Source: VAZQ01 sp963702695 | GTDB taxonomy: Bacteria; Pseudomonadota; Alphaproteobacteria; Rhizobiales; Xanthobacteraceae | Reading direction: 5' to 3' | Assembly (NCBI GenBank): GCA_963702695.1 | Contig: CAVPDS010000003.1 | Location: 281,917-345,916 of the forward strand | Length of the DNA: 64,000 nucleotides | Shown here: piece after piece, positions 51,457-60,034 of the stretch | Layout of the letters: every line of letters begins with the position of its first letter | How positions within the stretch are numbered: the stretch's first letter is position 1 | Program-made: the position numbers and the translations under genes | The notes under the pieces: generated by a model | What the model saw: the letters and a program-made list of their open reading frames with translations, nothing else | Database searches by the model: none | Told to the model about the DNA's origin: nothing

Positions 51457-51945
51457 AGCCTGTCCTCAATTGAGCCAGATGATAGCAGCCGCGAGGTGGA
51501 TTGCGGCGAGGAAATTTCTGGCGGTTTTGTCGTACCGGGTGGCGATGGCGCGGTATTGCTTGAGCTTGCAGAAGAAATTCTCGATGAGGTGGCGGGCCTT
51601 GTAGGCGTCTTTGTCGAAATCGCGTTGAACCTTGCGGTTGCTCTTGGGCGGGATCACGAACGACTTTCCCCATGCGAGCAACGGCTCGATCACCCGCGCG
51701 TCGGCATCGAAGGCCTTGTCTGCCAGCAAAGTCTCGGCCGCCATATCCGGCAGCAGCGCGTCGGCCCCTTCCAGATCATGGGCTTGGCCCGGCGTCAGGA
51801 TGAAGTCCAGCGGATTGCCCAACGCGTCGACAAGCGCATGAATCTTGGTGCTCAGCCCGCCCTTGCTGCGCCCGATCGCCTGGTCTTCGCCGTCTTTTTT
51901 TGCGCGCCGGCACTGTCCGAGAAACCTGCAACCGAACGGACTCAT
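51457..51945 (-). pseudogene. IS5-family element fragment (transposase C-terminal half)
   Basis: Adjacent to a CTAG (51453-51456), the end AGCCTGTCCTCAATTGAG leads into the transposase C-terminus: QAIGRSKGGLSTKIHALVDA, LLADKAFDADARVIEPLL, PPKSNRKVQRDFDKDAYKAR and ENFFCKLKQYRAIATRYDKT. The N-terminal half and other end are missing after FLGQCRRAKKDG. Confidence 0.8.
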
Positions 51946-52427
51946 GCGCTATATCATGTTCGGTGACCTGCATACAGAAGGACCGCCTTGCGGCGGTCGA
52001 TTAGAAATCAGATTGGCCGTGTGTCACGCGGCTGCAAAGGCAGCACAGCCGTCCTTCTTGGACGGCTTCGCAACCAGCCGAGCAGTCCGACGCAAGAAAA
52101 TAGCAGACCTTGCACTCCTTCACCGACGATGGGGCCAGGAGCGCCCACGGGCACTAGGGTCCCGGCGAGCCCAGACGCGAAATCCCAACACTGCTACCGA
52201 TTCTATCGGTAGCAACGAGGCCGATTTTGCAAATCGGCGGTCCCGACTATTTCTACCCGCAAATCATCGGCAACATTATTAATTAGAGTAAGCTCAGTGT
52301 CGATGCCGTGTCGCCGGTCGGGGCTTTAGCGCCGCCCGCCAATCGCATGCACCCGGTAACCTGCACGGTTCGCATCGCCTTCCCGACCCTGCTGTCTAGG
52401 ATCGCTAAATTTTGATCTGCAGGGCTA
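51946..52427. other. Gene-free stretch with four perfect hairpins
   Basis: No supported gene. Hairpins: GACCGCC-TTGC-GGCGGTC (51981-51998), AGCCGTCC-TTCTT-GGACGGCT (52047-52067), GCTACCGAT-TCT-ATCGGTAGC (52193-52213) and GCCGATTT-TGC-AAATCGGC (52220-52238). The last two are separated by six bases. They may be terminators or part of a structured RNA. Confidence 0.5.
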
Positions 52428-52440
52428 CTAGGGCCTGTGT

Positions 52441-53191
52441 TCAGTTGAGCAGGATCATAGCGGAGGCCAGTTGGACACCGGCGAGAAAATTTCTGGCAAG
52501 TTTGTCGTAGCGTGTGGCGATGGCGCGAAAATGCTTGAGTTTGTTGAAGAAGCGTTCGACGAGATTGCGTTCGCAGTAGAGCGCGAAGTCGCAGCGGCGC
52601 GGGGTTTTGCGATTGGCCTTTGGCGGAATCACGGGGGTGATCTGCCGCTTGTTGAGGGTGGCGATCAGAGCGTCGGCATCGTAAGCCTTGTCGCCGAGGA
52701 GGGCCTTGGGGTCGGCGCGTTCGAGCAACGGTTCGGCACAAGCCAAATCGTGAGCCTGCCCTGGCGTGAGCATCAGATCGACGGGATTGCCCAGCGCGTC
52801 GACGAGGGCGTGGATTTTGGTCGTCAGTCCGCCGCGGGATCGGCCGATCGCTTGTTCGCCGTTTTTTTCGCGCTCCGGCGCTGTGTTGGTGAGCGCGTAC
52901 GATGGTGGCATCGATCATCATGTATTCGTTATCATGATCGGACGACAACAGCTTGAAAATGCGCTCGAAAACCCCGCTCTTCGCCCACCGGCTGAAGCGC
53001 TGGTGGACAATCTTCCAATCGCCGAAACGCTCAGGCAGATCACGCCATGGAATGCCGGCTCGATATCGGTACAGAACGGCTTCGACGAACAACCGGTTGT
53101 CCGCCGCCGTGCCGCCAACATGGCCTTCGCGGCCCGGCAGAAAATCCTTGATCCGGTCCCATTGATCATCGCGTAATGAATAGCGCCGCAT
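52441..53191 (-). CDS. IS5-family transposase in two frames
   Basis: The first frame starts MRRYSLRDDQWDRIKDFLPG and reaches MMIDATIVRAHQHSAGARKK. The second frame, entered at the A7 run near 52862-52868, reads NGEQAIGRSRGGLTTKIHAL and ends with RFFNKLKHFRAIATRYDKLARNF. This two-frame organisation with an A-run is common in the IS427-like branch, so the gene may be functional, but its promoter end is now separated from the inverted repeat by the nested element. Confidence 0.78.
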
Positions 53192-53239
53192 CGGTCGGAC
53201 CTCCTCAGCCCGACCGCCTATGAATCACTCAACCGCTGA

Positions 53240-54655
53240 TTTGATGTTGTGGAACGACCCCGCTCCCGCGGCATCATGTGCCAGAGGTCCGGTCGTTTTG
53301 GCTGGACCACAGAGGAGGAGGTCGTTCCATGGTTGAAACTACGACAATCGGGCTCGATGTCGCCAAACAGATTTTCCAGGTTCACGGAGTGTCGGCGGAT
53401 GGCGACGTTACGATCAAACGACAGCTTCGCCGCTCCGAGGTTCTTGGGTTTTTTGGCAGATTGGCGCGCGGTATTGTCGGCCTTGAAGCCTGCGGCGGTT
53501 CGCACTTCTGGGCACGCGAGATCCGAGCCCTCGGCCATGACGTCCGATTGATCCCACCGGCCTATGTGAAGCCATACGTGAAGCGTGGCAAGACAGACGC
53601 AGTCGACGCCGAGGCCATATGTGAAGCGGTATCGCGGCCAACCATGCGCTTCGTCCCAATCAAGACGGCCGAGTGCCAAGCTGCCCTGATGGTGCTGAAG
53701 ACCCGAGACCTCTTGGTCCGCCAGCGGACCCAGGCGATCAACGCGGTGCGCGGCCATCTTGCCGAACTCGGAATTGTTGCGGCTAAGGGATTGGCCAAGG
53801 TCGAGACACTGATCGCAATCGTGCGCGACGACAACGACCAACGGTTGCCGCCCGCGGCGCGAACGGCACTCAATTTATTAGCTGACCAGATCGAGATGCT
53901 GACGGAGCGTATCGACACGCTTGGACGTGAGATTGTCGCCGAAGTCCGGCGGGACGATACCATGCGACGGCTCGCAACAATCCCCGGTATCGGGCCGATC
54001 ACTGCCGCAACCATCCAGGCGTTGGTGCCGGATCCCGCCGCCTTCAAGTCGGGCCGGCACTTCGCCGCATGGATCGGGTTGACGCCGAAGATGCATTCGA
54101 GCGGTGGCAAGGAGTGCTTGGGGAAGATCTCCAAGATGGGGAACCCGACGCTGCGTTCTCTTCTCGTCGTGGGCGCGACAGCAGTGTTACAGCACGCTCG
54201 CCGCGGCGCCACGATATCGCCTTGGCTGACCGCATTGTTGGCACGCCGGCCCGCCAAGGTGGCAGCCATAGCGTTGGCTAACAAGATGGCCAGGATCGCC
54301 TGGGCGTTGCTTACCAAAGGCGGAACGTTCATCCGAAAGAACCGAACTGCAGAACATGCAGCAGCCTAACTCGAATACGGTCTAACGAATTGGTCGGCCT
54401 TACCGCCGCCGGCCAAGGGCGAGGTGCACTCAAACAACGATGACCCCACGGGACGACATCCCGGTAAGACAGAGGCCGCGATTCCCAAGGCGCTTAACGA
54501 GCGCGCTGATTTGGTTGGCCAGTCCTATCGCGAACGTCATCGAGGCCAGCGGGCCATAGGTCCGCAACTGAAGGCCGGACATATGGGCGCACCGCTCCTG
54601 TATGGGGTCAGATTTGAAGAGAGCCCCTTGACCGCGGGGTCGTTCCACATATGGG
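53240..54655 (+). mobile_element. IS110-family (IS1111 group) element
   Basis: Subterminal inverted repeats TGGAACGACCCCG at 53250-53262 and its complement at 54635-54647 delimit it; the exact ends are estimated. IS1111-group elements are known for such subterminal repeats and for entering the inverted ends of other elements. Here only 22 bases of the host IS5 end remain beyond it. Confidence 0.75.
53329..54369 (+). CDS. IS110-family transposase (IS1111 group)
   Basis: A 346-residue DEDD transposase starting at ATG 53329 (MVETTTIGLDVAKQIFQVHG). N-terminal RuvC-like domain: Asp in TIGLDVAKQIF, Glu in IVGLEACGGSHFWA and KTDAVDAEAICEA. The C-terminal transposase_20 domain has RLATIPGIGPITAATIQALV and FAAWIGLTPKMHSSGGKECL, and the ending KMARIAWALLTKGGTF identifies the IS1111 group. 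It appears intact. The open frame extends upstream to 53278, which I consider non-coding. Confidence 0.9.
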   Translation: MVETTTIGLDVAKQIFQVHGVSADGDVTIKRQLRRSEVLGFFGRLARGIVGLEACGGSHFWAREIRALGHDVRLIPPAYVKPYVKRGKTDAVDAEAICEAVSRPTMRFVPIKTAECQAALMVLKTRDLLVRQRTQAINAVRGHLAELGIVAAKGLAKVETLIAIVRDDNDQRLPPAARTALNLLADQIEMLTERIDTLGREIVAEVRRDDTMRRLATIPGIGPITAATIQALVPDPAAFKSGRHFAAWIGLTPKMHSSGGKECLGKISKMGNPTLRSLLVVGATAVLQHARRGATISPWLTALLARRPAKVAAIALANKMARIAWALLTKGGTFIRKNRTAEHAAA

Positions 54656-54681
54656 AATCCCCAACTGAACACAGGCCCTAG

Positions 54682-55780
54682 ACGAGTTTAAATTTTAGTC
54701 CGAATCCGTACCGTTCTCTGTGTCCGAAGCCAATTAGCTGATATAAATCAAATCGCGCGGTGAATTTCAAAACGCTTGCCGTCCGCCGTTGCTACATGGC
54801 CGGGCCGCGCGCCAGCCTGGTGAGAATGCGGCAATCGTCTGCTCCAGGACCTGATCTTGCGGAATCGGGCAACAATAGCTGCGGGATCGACTGGCCTTTG
54901 ATCGAAGCGAGCGCCGCGAATAAGGCTCGCGTGCCATGACCGGCGCTGGCCAGTGGGCAGTCGCGAGACCGACGATGGTGAGGCGGTCGAGATATAGGTC
55001 CCTTCAAAAGTAGAAAACTCCAATCGGGGGTGTGTCCCGATCGGAGTTCCCTGTTTGCAACATCCGAGGGCTATCCGCCCTTCAGCAGGCTAGGGCGACA
55101 ATATTGATGAAGGCTTAAGCGCAAATAAGTGCCCCGCCTCAAGGGGGTGCTTGGGGCGGGGCTAACCGGCGAACTGGAGATCAGGGGATCGGGGGTACGC
55201 CGGTGTCGAGATCTGTTCATAGGCGTTCCGCCTCTCACTCCAATCAAAAAATTGTTAAATGATTAACTGGTAGCAGCCGTCAAATGCTGCAATTAGTCAG
55301 CGAGATTTACTGTTGCTGGACTTCTCTAGAAGCTCAGAAGACAAAATAGAACTTTATGCCAGCTGGTTCAGCAGTTTTTCCGCCTCCTTCTTCGACAGCT
55401 CACGGCCAATCAGCTCTTTCGGCACCTCCCGAGCGGCCTTCTGATCGAGCTGATAGCGAGCCCAGGCTTCAGGCGCGCTGCAACGAGGTGGTCGGCGAGT
55501 TGGATTGAAACGGCAACGGTGCCATTGTGGCGATGGGCGGGGCGATCAATGCCGCCATCTGGGACAGTCGGGCAAGAGGCCCAGGTCCTCCCGCCCTGTA
55601 GGGTGCGAGGCATGACGTGAGCACCATCGTTCCGTTCTTGAATGGCGTCGCGGTATTCAATCCTAGCGACATCACCGCGAAATGGTCGCGGCTAGCCCGC
55701 ATGTCTCACACAAATGAGCGCATCGAGGCTCCGAATCAGCGAAAGTTGTTGTGCCCCAACGACTTTACGTCGATTTGAGG
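54682..55780. other. Gene-poor stretch between IS5 and an IS3 fragment
   Basis: About 1.1 kb in which I recognise no intact gene. It holds a strong hairpin at 55016-55048 (13-bp stem, one mismatch, 7-base loop), and a minus-strand piece ending near 55358 that reads QKAAREVPKELIGRELSKKE, apparently a C-terminal fragment of an unidentified protein. Confidence 0.4.
55016..55048. terminator. Terminator-like hairpin
   Basis: AACTCCAATCGGG pairs with CCCGATCGGAGTT (one mismatch) around a GGTGTGT loop. No long T-run follows on either strand, so the assignment is tentative. Confidence 0.35.
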
Positions 55781-55789
55781 AAAGCCCCG

Positions 55790-56038
55790 ATGCCGACAGA
55801 GTGTAGCGCAGAAGTATTCGATTATGATAATGCCAAGGCCGAGAGCTTCATGAAGACGCTGAAGGTCGAGGCCGTCTACCTGGGCGACTATGTAACGCTC
55901 ACCGACGTCGTCACCGATCTTCCGCACTTCATTGACGAGGTCTACAACGCCAGAAGGCTCCACTCCGCACTCGGTTATCGGAGCCCAATCGAGTTCGAGG
56001 AACAACACGCCCGCCAGCCTGGTAAATTCCCCACCTAA
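55790..56038 (+). pseudogene. IS3-family transposase C-terminal fragment
   Basis: Encodes YDNAKAESFMKTLKVEAVYL, the end of the integrase core with its catalytic Glu, and then FIDEVYNARRLHSALGYRSP and IEFEEQHARQ, which is the classical IS3 OrfB ending. The remaining transposase is absent. Confidence 0.8.
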
Positions 56039-56211
56039 TTCCCTGTTCAGTCCCTAGGGTTCACTGCACTAAGCGAAGCGATTCGCTTGCCAGAAATCGC
56101 GCCCTACATCAGATCCAGCGTATCGAGACGGGCATCGACGGATTGGCCCGCACCAGCCTGCGCTTCTCCTAGCAAGGTGGTCCGTAAACGCGGCCGGTGC
56201 CCAAGTGGCAC

Positions 56212-56437
56212 CCGCAACCAAAAGGAGATTCCCGTGACCCCGCGCGTCCGTATTGGAAAGGCTATATCAAGCTTTCGCTCGTCTTCCTGTCCGATCGCTC
56301 TCTGCACCGGGACATCATCGACCGAGCGGGTCTCGTTTCGCCAGATCAACGAGAAGACTGGCGATCGGCTGCGGCAGCAGCTGGTCGACCAGGTCACGCG
56401 CGAGCCGGCCGAGGGCGAGGACAAGGGGCGCGGCTAA
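56212..56437 (+). pseudogene. Fragment of a Ku-type DNA-end-binding protein gene
   Basis: In one frame from ~56212 the sequence reads DPARPYWKGYIKLSLV; in the next frame it continues SSSCPIALCTGTSSTERVSF and RQINEKTGDRLRQQLVDQVT, then REPAEGEDKGRG and a stop. Together this is the first ~70 residues of bacterial Ku (non-homologous end joining), with one frameshift near 56270-56285 and loss of the rest. A few degraded codons continue to about 56480. Confidence 0.75.
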
Positions 56438-56775
56438 CCGTCTGGCAGTCGTTTGGAGTTGACCACGTTCACATCGAGACATAAGGATGGCCCATGAATA
56501 TCGAAATCGATCTTTCTCAATTCCCATCTGGCACGAAGCACAAAACAAAAAAGGCCGATTGATCGTGCCGTGATTCGCCGCAAGCATCGCGACGCGTATT
56601 AGGCAGTGCGTACCCTGCTTACGAAAATCCGGCGCGCGAGGCCGGCGAAGCGATAAGGCCCAATTTCTTGCAAATCCGCGTCCGTTGCGCTGCCGCCTCC
56701 GAAGACAATAGCTTCCCGAAGGAACTTCGAGATCGCCCTAAAGTCATTCTGTAATGCGCACCGGATACCTGCTGG

Positions 56776-57321
56776 ATGGAAGTTAGATCTGATCCTTTTG
56801 GATCCGCCAAATCACACTTCTTCGACACGAGCAGCTGGGGTGCATTTTGCGACGTCACCCTAACCTTGAGGCAAGCTCGTCAGCCCGACAGCGGCGGCTG
56901 GGTAAAGATCAACGATTATCGGTGCAGACAGGCTTTTCGACACTTCATGAACCTACTCAACAGAACAGTATATGGAGCGGCATTTCGTCGATACGGCAAA
57001 ATGCTCCGCGTGTTACCCGTACTTGAAAAAGGCGAGGTCCGCGCCCGCGCCTCACGTTCATGGGACCGTGGCACGTCAGGTCGATGGCATATTCATTGCG
57101 CAATTGAATTGCCCTCGCACTGCAATGGTATTGCCCTTGAAAAGCTAATCCGCGACTGTTGGGCGAAGGTCGAGTGGGGTCATGGCCGAATTCTTGTCCG
57201 CGACGGTGCGAACGCGGGTTGGATCAACTACATGCTGAAGGACCGCCAGAAGTCAGAGTTCGACGGTTTCGTTGACTGTATAATTGTAGAGTTTTTGCAC
57301 AATCCAATTGCTGACGCGTAG
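56776..57321 (+). CDS. HUH-Rep-like protein (putative rolling-circle type)
   Basis: A 181-residue ORF. After a strand with GAFCDVTLTLRQ, it has FRHFMNLLNRTVYGAAFRRY, LRVLPVLEKGEVRA, then RWHIHCAIELPSH with an H-x-H motif in a hydrophobic strand, and WINYMLKDRQKSEF with a Tyr and Lys spaced as in the catalytic motif of HUH endonucleases. I recall close relatives as hypothetical proteins in Bradyrhizobium genomic islands. The Rep assignment is inference from motif order. The start codon is uncertain; no strong ribosome site is seen. It ends 75 bases before the 216-bp repeat array. Confidence 0.5.
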   Translation: MEVRSDPFGSAKSHFFDTSSWGAFCDVTLTLRQARQPDSGGWVKINDYRCRQAFRHFMNLLNRTVYGAAFRRYGKMLRVLPVLEKGEVRARASRSWDRGTSGRWHIHCAIELPSHCNGIALEKLIRDCWAKVEWGHGRILVRDGANAGWINYMLKDRQKSEFDGFVDCIIVEFLHNPIADA

Positions 57322-57396
57322 ACGTTCTTTTGGAAAGGGACTCTACGTAGACAAGCCTGAGCAGGGGCGATTGGTCAGCAGTCGCCTTGTTTTTAC

Positions 57397-57614
57397 CTGT
57401 CGGCGCGGCGCCGGTGGGGCCATCGCACGCCCTGGTCGCTCCGTCCTCGCGCGCGCGAGACGGTGATCAAGTGAGTGAACGCGGGTCAGTCTCAGTGCTG
57501 CGGCGAAGGGGGGTGTTGTCGAAGCAGACCCCCTAGCTCGCAGCGGCCGGTCGACCTGCTCGACCGCGATGGTGCGGTCGAGCGGCTCCGCCCCGCCAGC
57601 GAATAGGTGAAAAA
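57397..57614. repeat. 216-bp tandem repeat, copy 1 (218 bp variant)
   Basis: Begins CTGTCGGCGCGGCGCCGGTG. It differs from the later copies by two extra G residues and a few substitutions. Each unit contains the perfect hairpin GCTCGACCGC-GATGGT-GCGGTCGAGC and the inverted pair GGGGGT ... ACCCCC. Confidence 0.9.
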
Positions 57615-57830
57615 CTGTCGGCGCGGCGCCGGTGGGCCATCGCACGCCCTGGTCGCTCCGTCGTCGCGCGCGCGAGACGGTGATCAAGTGAGTGAACGCG
57701 GGTCAGTCTCAGTGCTGCGGCGAAGGGGGTGTTGTCGAAGCAGACCCCCTAGCTCGCAGCGGCCGGTCGACCTGCTCGACCGCGATGGTGCGGTCGAGCG
57801 GCTCCGCCCCGCCAGCGAATAGGTGAAAAA
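57615..57830. repeat. 216-bp tandem repeat, copy 2
   Basis: Complete unit; hairpin at 57774-57799. The unit length is a multiple of three and each unit contains the same 71-codon open frame between successive TAG stops, followed at once by GTG. Whether it is translated is unknown. Confidence 0.92.
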
Positions 57831-57968
57831 CTGTCGGCGCGGCGCCGGTGGGCCATCGCACGCCCTGGTCGCTCCGTCGTCGCGCGCGCGAGACGGTGAT
57901 CAAGTGAGTGAACGCGGGTCAGTCTCAGTGCTGCGGCGAAGGGGGTGTTGTCGAAGCAGACCCCCTAG
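57831..57968. repeat. 216-bp tandem repeat, copy 3, left part
   Basis: First 138 bases of a unit, broken after CAGACCCCCTAG by the decayed IS630 that occupies 57969-59086. Confidence 0.9.
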
Positions 57969-59086
57969 TGTTCCGGCGCCGACAGAGGATCCCGCAGCGG
58001 CCGCAAATCAGTCATAGCACTGCTGGACGGCGCGATGGGGATCGAGATGAGACGCGACGACATCTGCCTTTACCTGTGCCCGGCGGATCGGTGCTCAACT
58101 GGCGGCGATCGTCGCCGACGGCAACAGCCCGCGCAAGTGTTGCTGGCGTGCGCAAATCGTGCTTGCCACCGCGGATGGGCTTGGCACCAACGCGATCATG
58201 CGGCGGACCGGCAAGTCGAAGCCGTGCGTGTGGCGCTGGCAGGAGCGCTATATGAAGAAGGCGTGCTGGGTCTGCTGCGCGACAAGACGCGGCCCGCGCG
58301 CATCGCGCCGCTGCCGGCCGCGACGAAGCTTGCCATCATCGAGAAGACGGCGACTGCAAAGCCCGCCAACGCCACGCATTGGAGCGCCCGCAAGATGGCC
58401 AAGGTCATCGGCGTCAGCCATCGCAGCGTACAGCGCGTGTGGAACGGGGCCGGCCTCAAGCCGCATCTGGTGCACACTTTCAAGCTCTCGAACGACCCGA
58501 ACTTCGCCGAGAAGGTGGTCAACGTTGTCGGCCTCTACATGAACCCGCCGGAGCGTGCGCTGGTGCTGTGCGTCGATGAAAAGAGCCAGATCGAGGCGCT
58601 CGACCGCACCCAGCCTGGCCTGCCGATCAAAAAGGGGCGGGCGCAGACGATGACGCACGATTACAAGCGCAACGGCACGACCACACTGTTTGCTGCCCTC
58701 GACATCAAGACCGGCCAAGTGATCGGCGAATGCGTGCCGCGCCATCGCGCCAAGGAGTTCATCGGCTTTCTCAAGACAATCGACGCCGCCGTAGACAAGG
58801 CGCTCGATCTGCATCTTGTCGTCGACAACTACGCGACCCACAAAACCCAGCAGGTGAAGAATTGGCTGGCGCGGCGCAAGCGGTGGCCATCTGCACTTCA
58901 TTCCGACCGCTTCGTCATCGCGCAATTTGGTCGAGACGGTTCTTCGCCCTGATCACCGAGGATGCTATCCGCCGTGGCATCTTCAAAGGTGTGGCCGAAC
59001 TCGAGGCGGCGATCATGGCGTATCTCACGAACCACAATGCAACATCGAAACCGTTCGTATGGACAAAATCGGCTGAGGTGTCCTGG
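57969..59086 (+). mobile_element. Decayed IS630-family element inside the repeat array
   Basis: About 1.1 kb lying between two parts of repeat copies. An 18-base stretch (TCGAAGCAGACCCCCTAG) is present on both sides (57951-57968 and 59087-59104). This is not a normal IS630 TA duplication, so the array may have rearranged around it. Confidence 0.65.
58135..59086 (+). pseudogene. IS630-family transposase with frameshifts
   Basis: The N-terminal HTH reads LATADGLGTNAIMRRTGKSK in one frame and moves to a second frame at LYEEGVLGLLRDKTRPARI, which then carries MAKVIGVSHRSVQRVWNGAG, LVLCVDEKSQIEALDRTQPG and LHLVVDNYATHKTQQVKNWL. It shifts again near 58880, where the expected SSSWLNLVERF is lost, and ends FFALITEDAIRRGIFKGVAE in a third frame. 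Not functional as read. Confidence 0.85.
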
Positions 59087-59182
59087 TCGAAGCAGACCCC
59101 CTAGCTCGCAGCGGCCGGTCGACCTGCTCGACCGCGATGGTGCGGTCGAGCGGCTCCGCCCCGCCAGCGAATAGGTGAAAAA
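59087..59182. repeat. 216-bp tandem repeat, right part of a broken unit
   Basis: Last 96 bases of a unit, directly after the decayed IS630; its first 18 bases repeat the end of the left part. Confidence 0.9.
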
Positions 59183-59830
59183 CTGTCGGCGCGGCGCCGG
59201 TGGGCCATCGCACGCCCTGGTCGCTCCGTCGTCGCGCGCGCGAGACGGTGATCAAGTGAGTGAACGCGGGTCAGTCTCAGTGCTGCGGCGAAGGGGGTGT
59301 TGTCGAAGCAGACCCCCTAGCTCGCAGCGGCCGGTCGACCTGCTCGACCGCGATGGTGCGGTCGAGCGGCTCCGCCCCGCCAGCGAATAGGTGAAAAACT
59401 GTCGGCGCGGCGCCGGTGGGCCATCGCACGCCCTGGTCGCTCCGTCGTCGCGCGCGCGAGACGGTGATCAAGTGAGTGAACGCGGGTCAGTCTCAGTGCT
59501 GCGGCGAAGGGGGTGTTGTCGAAGCAGACCCCCTAGCTCGCAGCGGCCGGTCGACCTGCTCGACCGCGATGGTGCGGTCGAGCGGCTCCGCCCCGCCAGC
59601 GAATAGGTGAAAAACTGTCGGCGCGGCGCCGGTGGGCCATCGCACGCCCTGGTCGCTCCGTCGTCGCGCGCGCGAGACGGTGATCAAGTGAGTGAACGCG
59701 GGTCAGTCTCAGTGCTGCGGCGAAGGGGGTGTTGTCGAAGCAGACCCCCTAGCTCGCAGCGGCCGGTCGACCTGCTCGACCGCGATGGTGCGGTCGAGCG
59801 GCTCCGCCCCGCCAGCGAATAGGTGAAAAA
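59183..59830. repeat. Three complete 216-bp tandem repeats
   Basis: Units 59183-59398, 59399-59614 and 59615-59830 look identical to each other by reading, which indicates recent amplification or gene conversion. Confidence 0.92.
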
Positions 59831-59919
59831 CTGTCGGCGCGGCGCCGGTGGGCCATCGCACGCCCTGGTCGCTCCGTCGTCGCGCGCGCGAGACGGTGAT
59901 CAAGTGAGTGAACGCGGGT
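59831..59919. repeat. 216-bp tandem repeat, truncated last copy
   Basis: First 89 bases of a unit; the sequence leaves the repeat after GTGAACGCGGGT and joins a rhodanese gene fragment. Confidence 0.9.
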
Positions 59920-59920
59920 G

Positions 59921-60034
59921 TGCTGGGAATCCTACAACGTCGCCCTGGGCGCCACGAAGATGGGCTTCACGCGAGTTTACTGGTATCGTGGCGGGCTCAG
60001 TGCCTGGAAAGAAGCCGCGCTGCCGGTGAACTGA
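59921..60034 (+). pseudogene. Rhodanese-like domain C-terminal fragment
   Basis: In frame from 59921 the sequence encodes CWESYNVALGATKMGFTRVY and WYRGGLSAWKEAALPVN, then TGA. This is the end of a rhodanese/sulfurtransferase-type domain of the CXXCW class; the catalytic part is replaced by the repeat array, so only 37 residues remain. Confidence 0.75.

Larger units (their letters stand above)
52432..54677 (-). mobile_element. IS5-family element carrying a nested IS110/IS1111
   Basis: Inverted ends GGCCTGTGTTCAGTTG (left at 52432, right complementary, ending 54677) with target duplication CTAG on both sides (52428-52431, 54678-54681), the IS5-group CWAG target. The transposase reads from 53191 leftwards. 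An IS110-family element of about 1.4 kb has entered immediately inside the right inverted end. Confidence 0.88.

Noticed and set aside
55358..55475. Minus-strand fragment with LIGRELSKKEAEKLL as the end of a topoisomerase
   Set aside because: Too short, and the similarity is limited to a generic charged helix; kept only as an unidentified fragment.
57615..59830. The 71-codon and 64-codon frames in each 216-bp unit as genes
   Set aside because: They occur on both strands, have no ribosome site beyond the TAG-GTG junction and no recognisable protein; their repetition follows from the DNA repeat.
57397..59919. The 216-bp array as a CRISPR
   Set aside because: Units are contiguous with no variable spacers, far longer than CRISPR repeats, and no cas genes are present.
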